DNA of 64,000 nucleotides from Sipunculus nudus. Lineage: Eukaryota > Annelida > Sipuncula > Golfingiida > Sipunculidae. Each line of letters starts with the position of its first letter. Position 1 is the first letter of the stretch. The position numbers were made by a program, and so were the translations under genes. The stretch is taken from NCBI GenBank assembly GCA_026874595.1, contig CM049311.1, positions 34,887,176 through 34,951,175 on the forward strand. The letters run 5' to 3'. Shown piece after piece: positions 63,701 to 64,000 of this stretch. Under the pieces are notes generated by a model. The model was not told where the DNA came from and did not search any database. It saw only the letters and a program-made list of their open reading frames with translations.

Positions 63701-64000
63701 GCAGTCCCATATTAATTGGACGGCTTATGGTAAGCTTCCGGACAAAACGGGCTCTACAGATTCTGGGTCAATACAGGGAACATGCCATACTGAAATAAAT
63801 ACTGACATTTCCTTTTTTAGGTAAAGCCAGTTATCTTTTCATTAACAGAAATATGTCAAGAAAATTGAAACCATTCCGGAACATTTTTTTGCGAAAGATT
63901 TATTCTTTTTATTAAAAATATGAAATGAAAATAATGAGCGTTAAGTTCAATTCTATAGTTCAATGAATACCTTCTCCTTATCTTGTGAGCTTTTTTTTTT
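60211..64000. other. Right end of the window, no recognised gene
   Basis: It has a (GA)n microsatellite at 60700-60752, poly-G near 61117-61130, poly-C near 61262-61274, and a (TA)n then (TG)n stretch at 63299-63350. No exon with convincing splice signals was found on either strand. Confidence 0.4.
60700..60752. repeat. (GA)n microsatellite
   Basis: Pure GA repeat of about 26 copies. Confidence 0.95.

Overview
The window is AT-rich nuclear DNA from an animal. Spliced GT-AG genes, a CR1/L2-type LINE, several TIR elements with target-site duplications, and large introns packed with satellites all point to an invertebrate metazoan with an intron-rich genome (lophotrochozoan, cnidarian or invertebrate deuterostome). 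The sequence alone does not settle the phylum. There are no prokaryotic operons, no CRISPR array and no complete viral genes.

One gene can be read end to end: an orthologue of DNAJC8 (SPF31), a nuclear J-domain co-chaperone tied to the spliceosome. It lies on the minus strand from the ATG at 38469 to the stop at 11462. Nine coding exons join in frame to 261 residues, with the HPD motif at residues 97-99. Its introns carry most of the repeats in the left half: an 8 kb (TA)n-linked satellite and a Harbinger-like MITE in intron 1, a Mutator-like element in intron 4, a hairpin-ended element with a 180-bp array in intron 6, and a composite TIR element and a hAT-like MITE in intron 8. Left of DNAJC8, and convergent with it, two phase-compatible exons near 3.1 and 4.6 kb look like the 3' end of a plus-strand gene that I do not recognise.

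Layout: 1-5.0 kb, 3' part of the unrecognised gene with a pogo/Tc1-type MITE. 5.0-11.4 kb, repeats including the first copies of a hairpin-ended family. 11.46-38.47 kb, DNAJC8. 39.8-45.0 kb, a foldback element whose arms are tandem arrays. 46.2-48.2 kb, a degraded LINE split by a second copy of the Mutator-like element. 48.6-49.9 kb, GGACTC-rich repeats and a hAT-like MITE. About 50.05-50.34 kb, a CpG-rich patch that could be a promoter and first exon. 50.6-55.4 kb, microsatellites, poly-G runs and a tRNA-derived SINE candidate. 55.5-60.2 kb, the largest hairpin-ended element, with ten 337-bp units and a nested second family. 60.2-64 kb, no gene seen.

The most unusual pattern is the hairpin-ended family. 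Four copies with both ends and one orphan end share distinctive ends (a CCCATGGG palindrome at one, an AGCTCAGATGACT hairpin at the other) but carry largely different interiors. The palindrome GGTGGCGCCACC recurs through two otherwise unrelated tandem arrays inside the largest copy.
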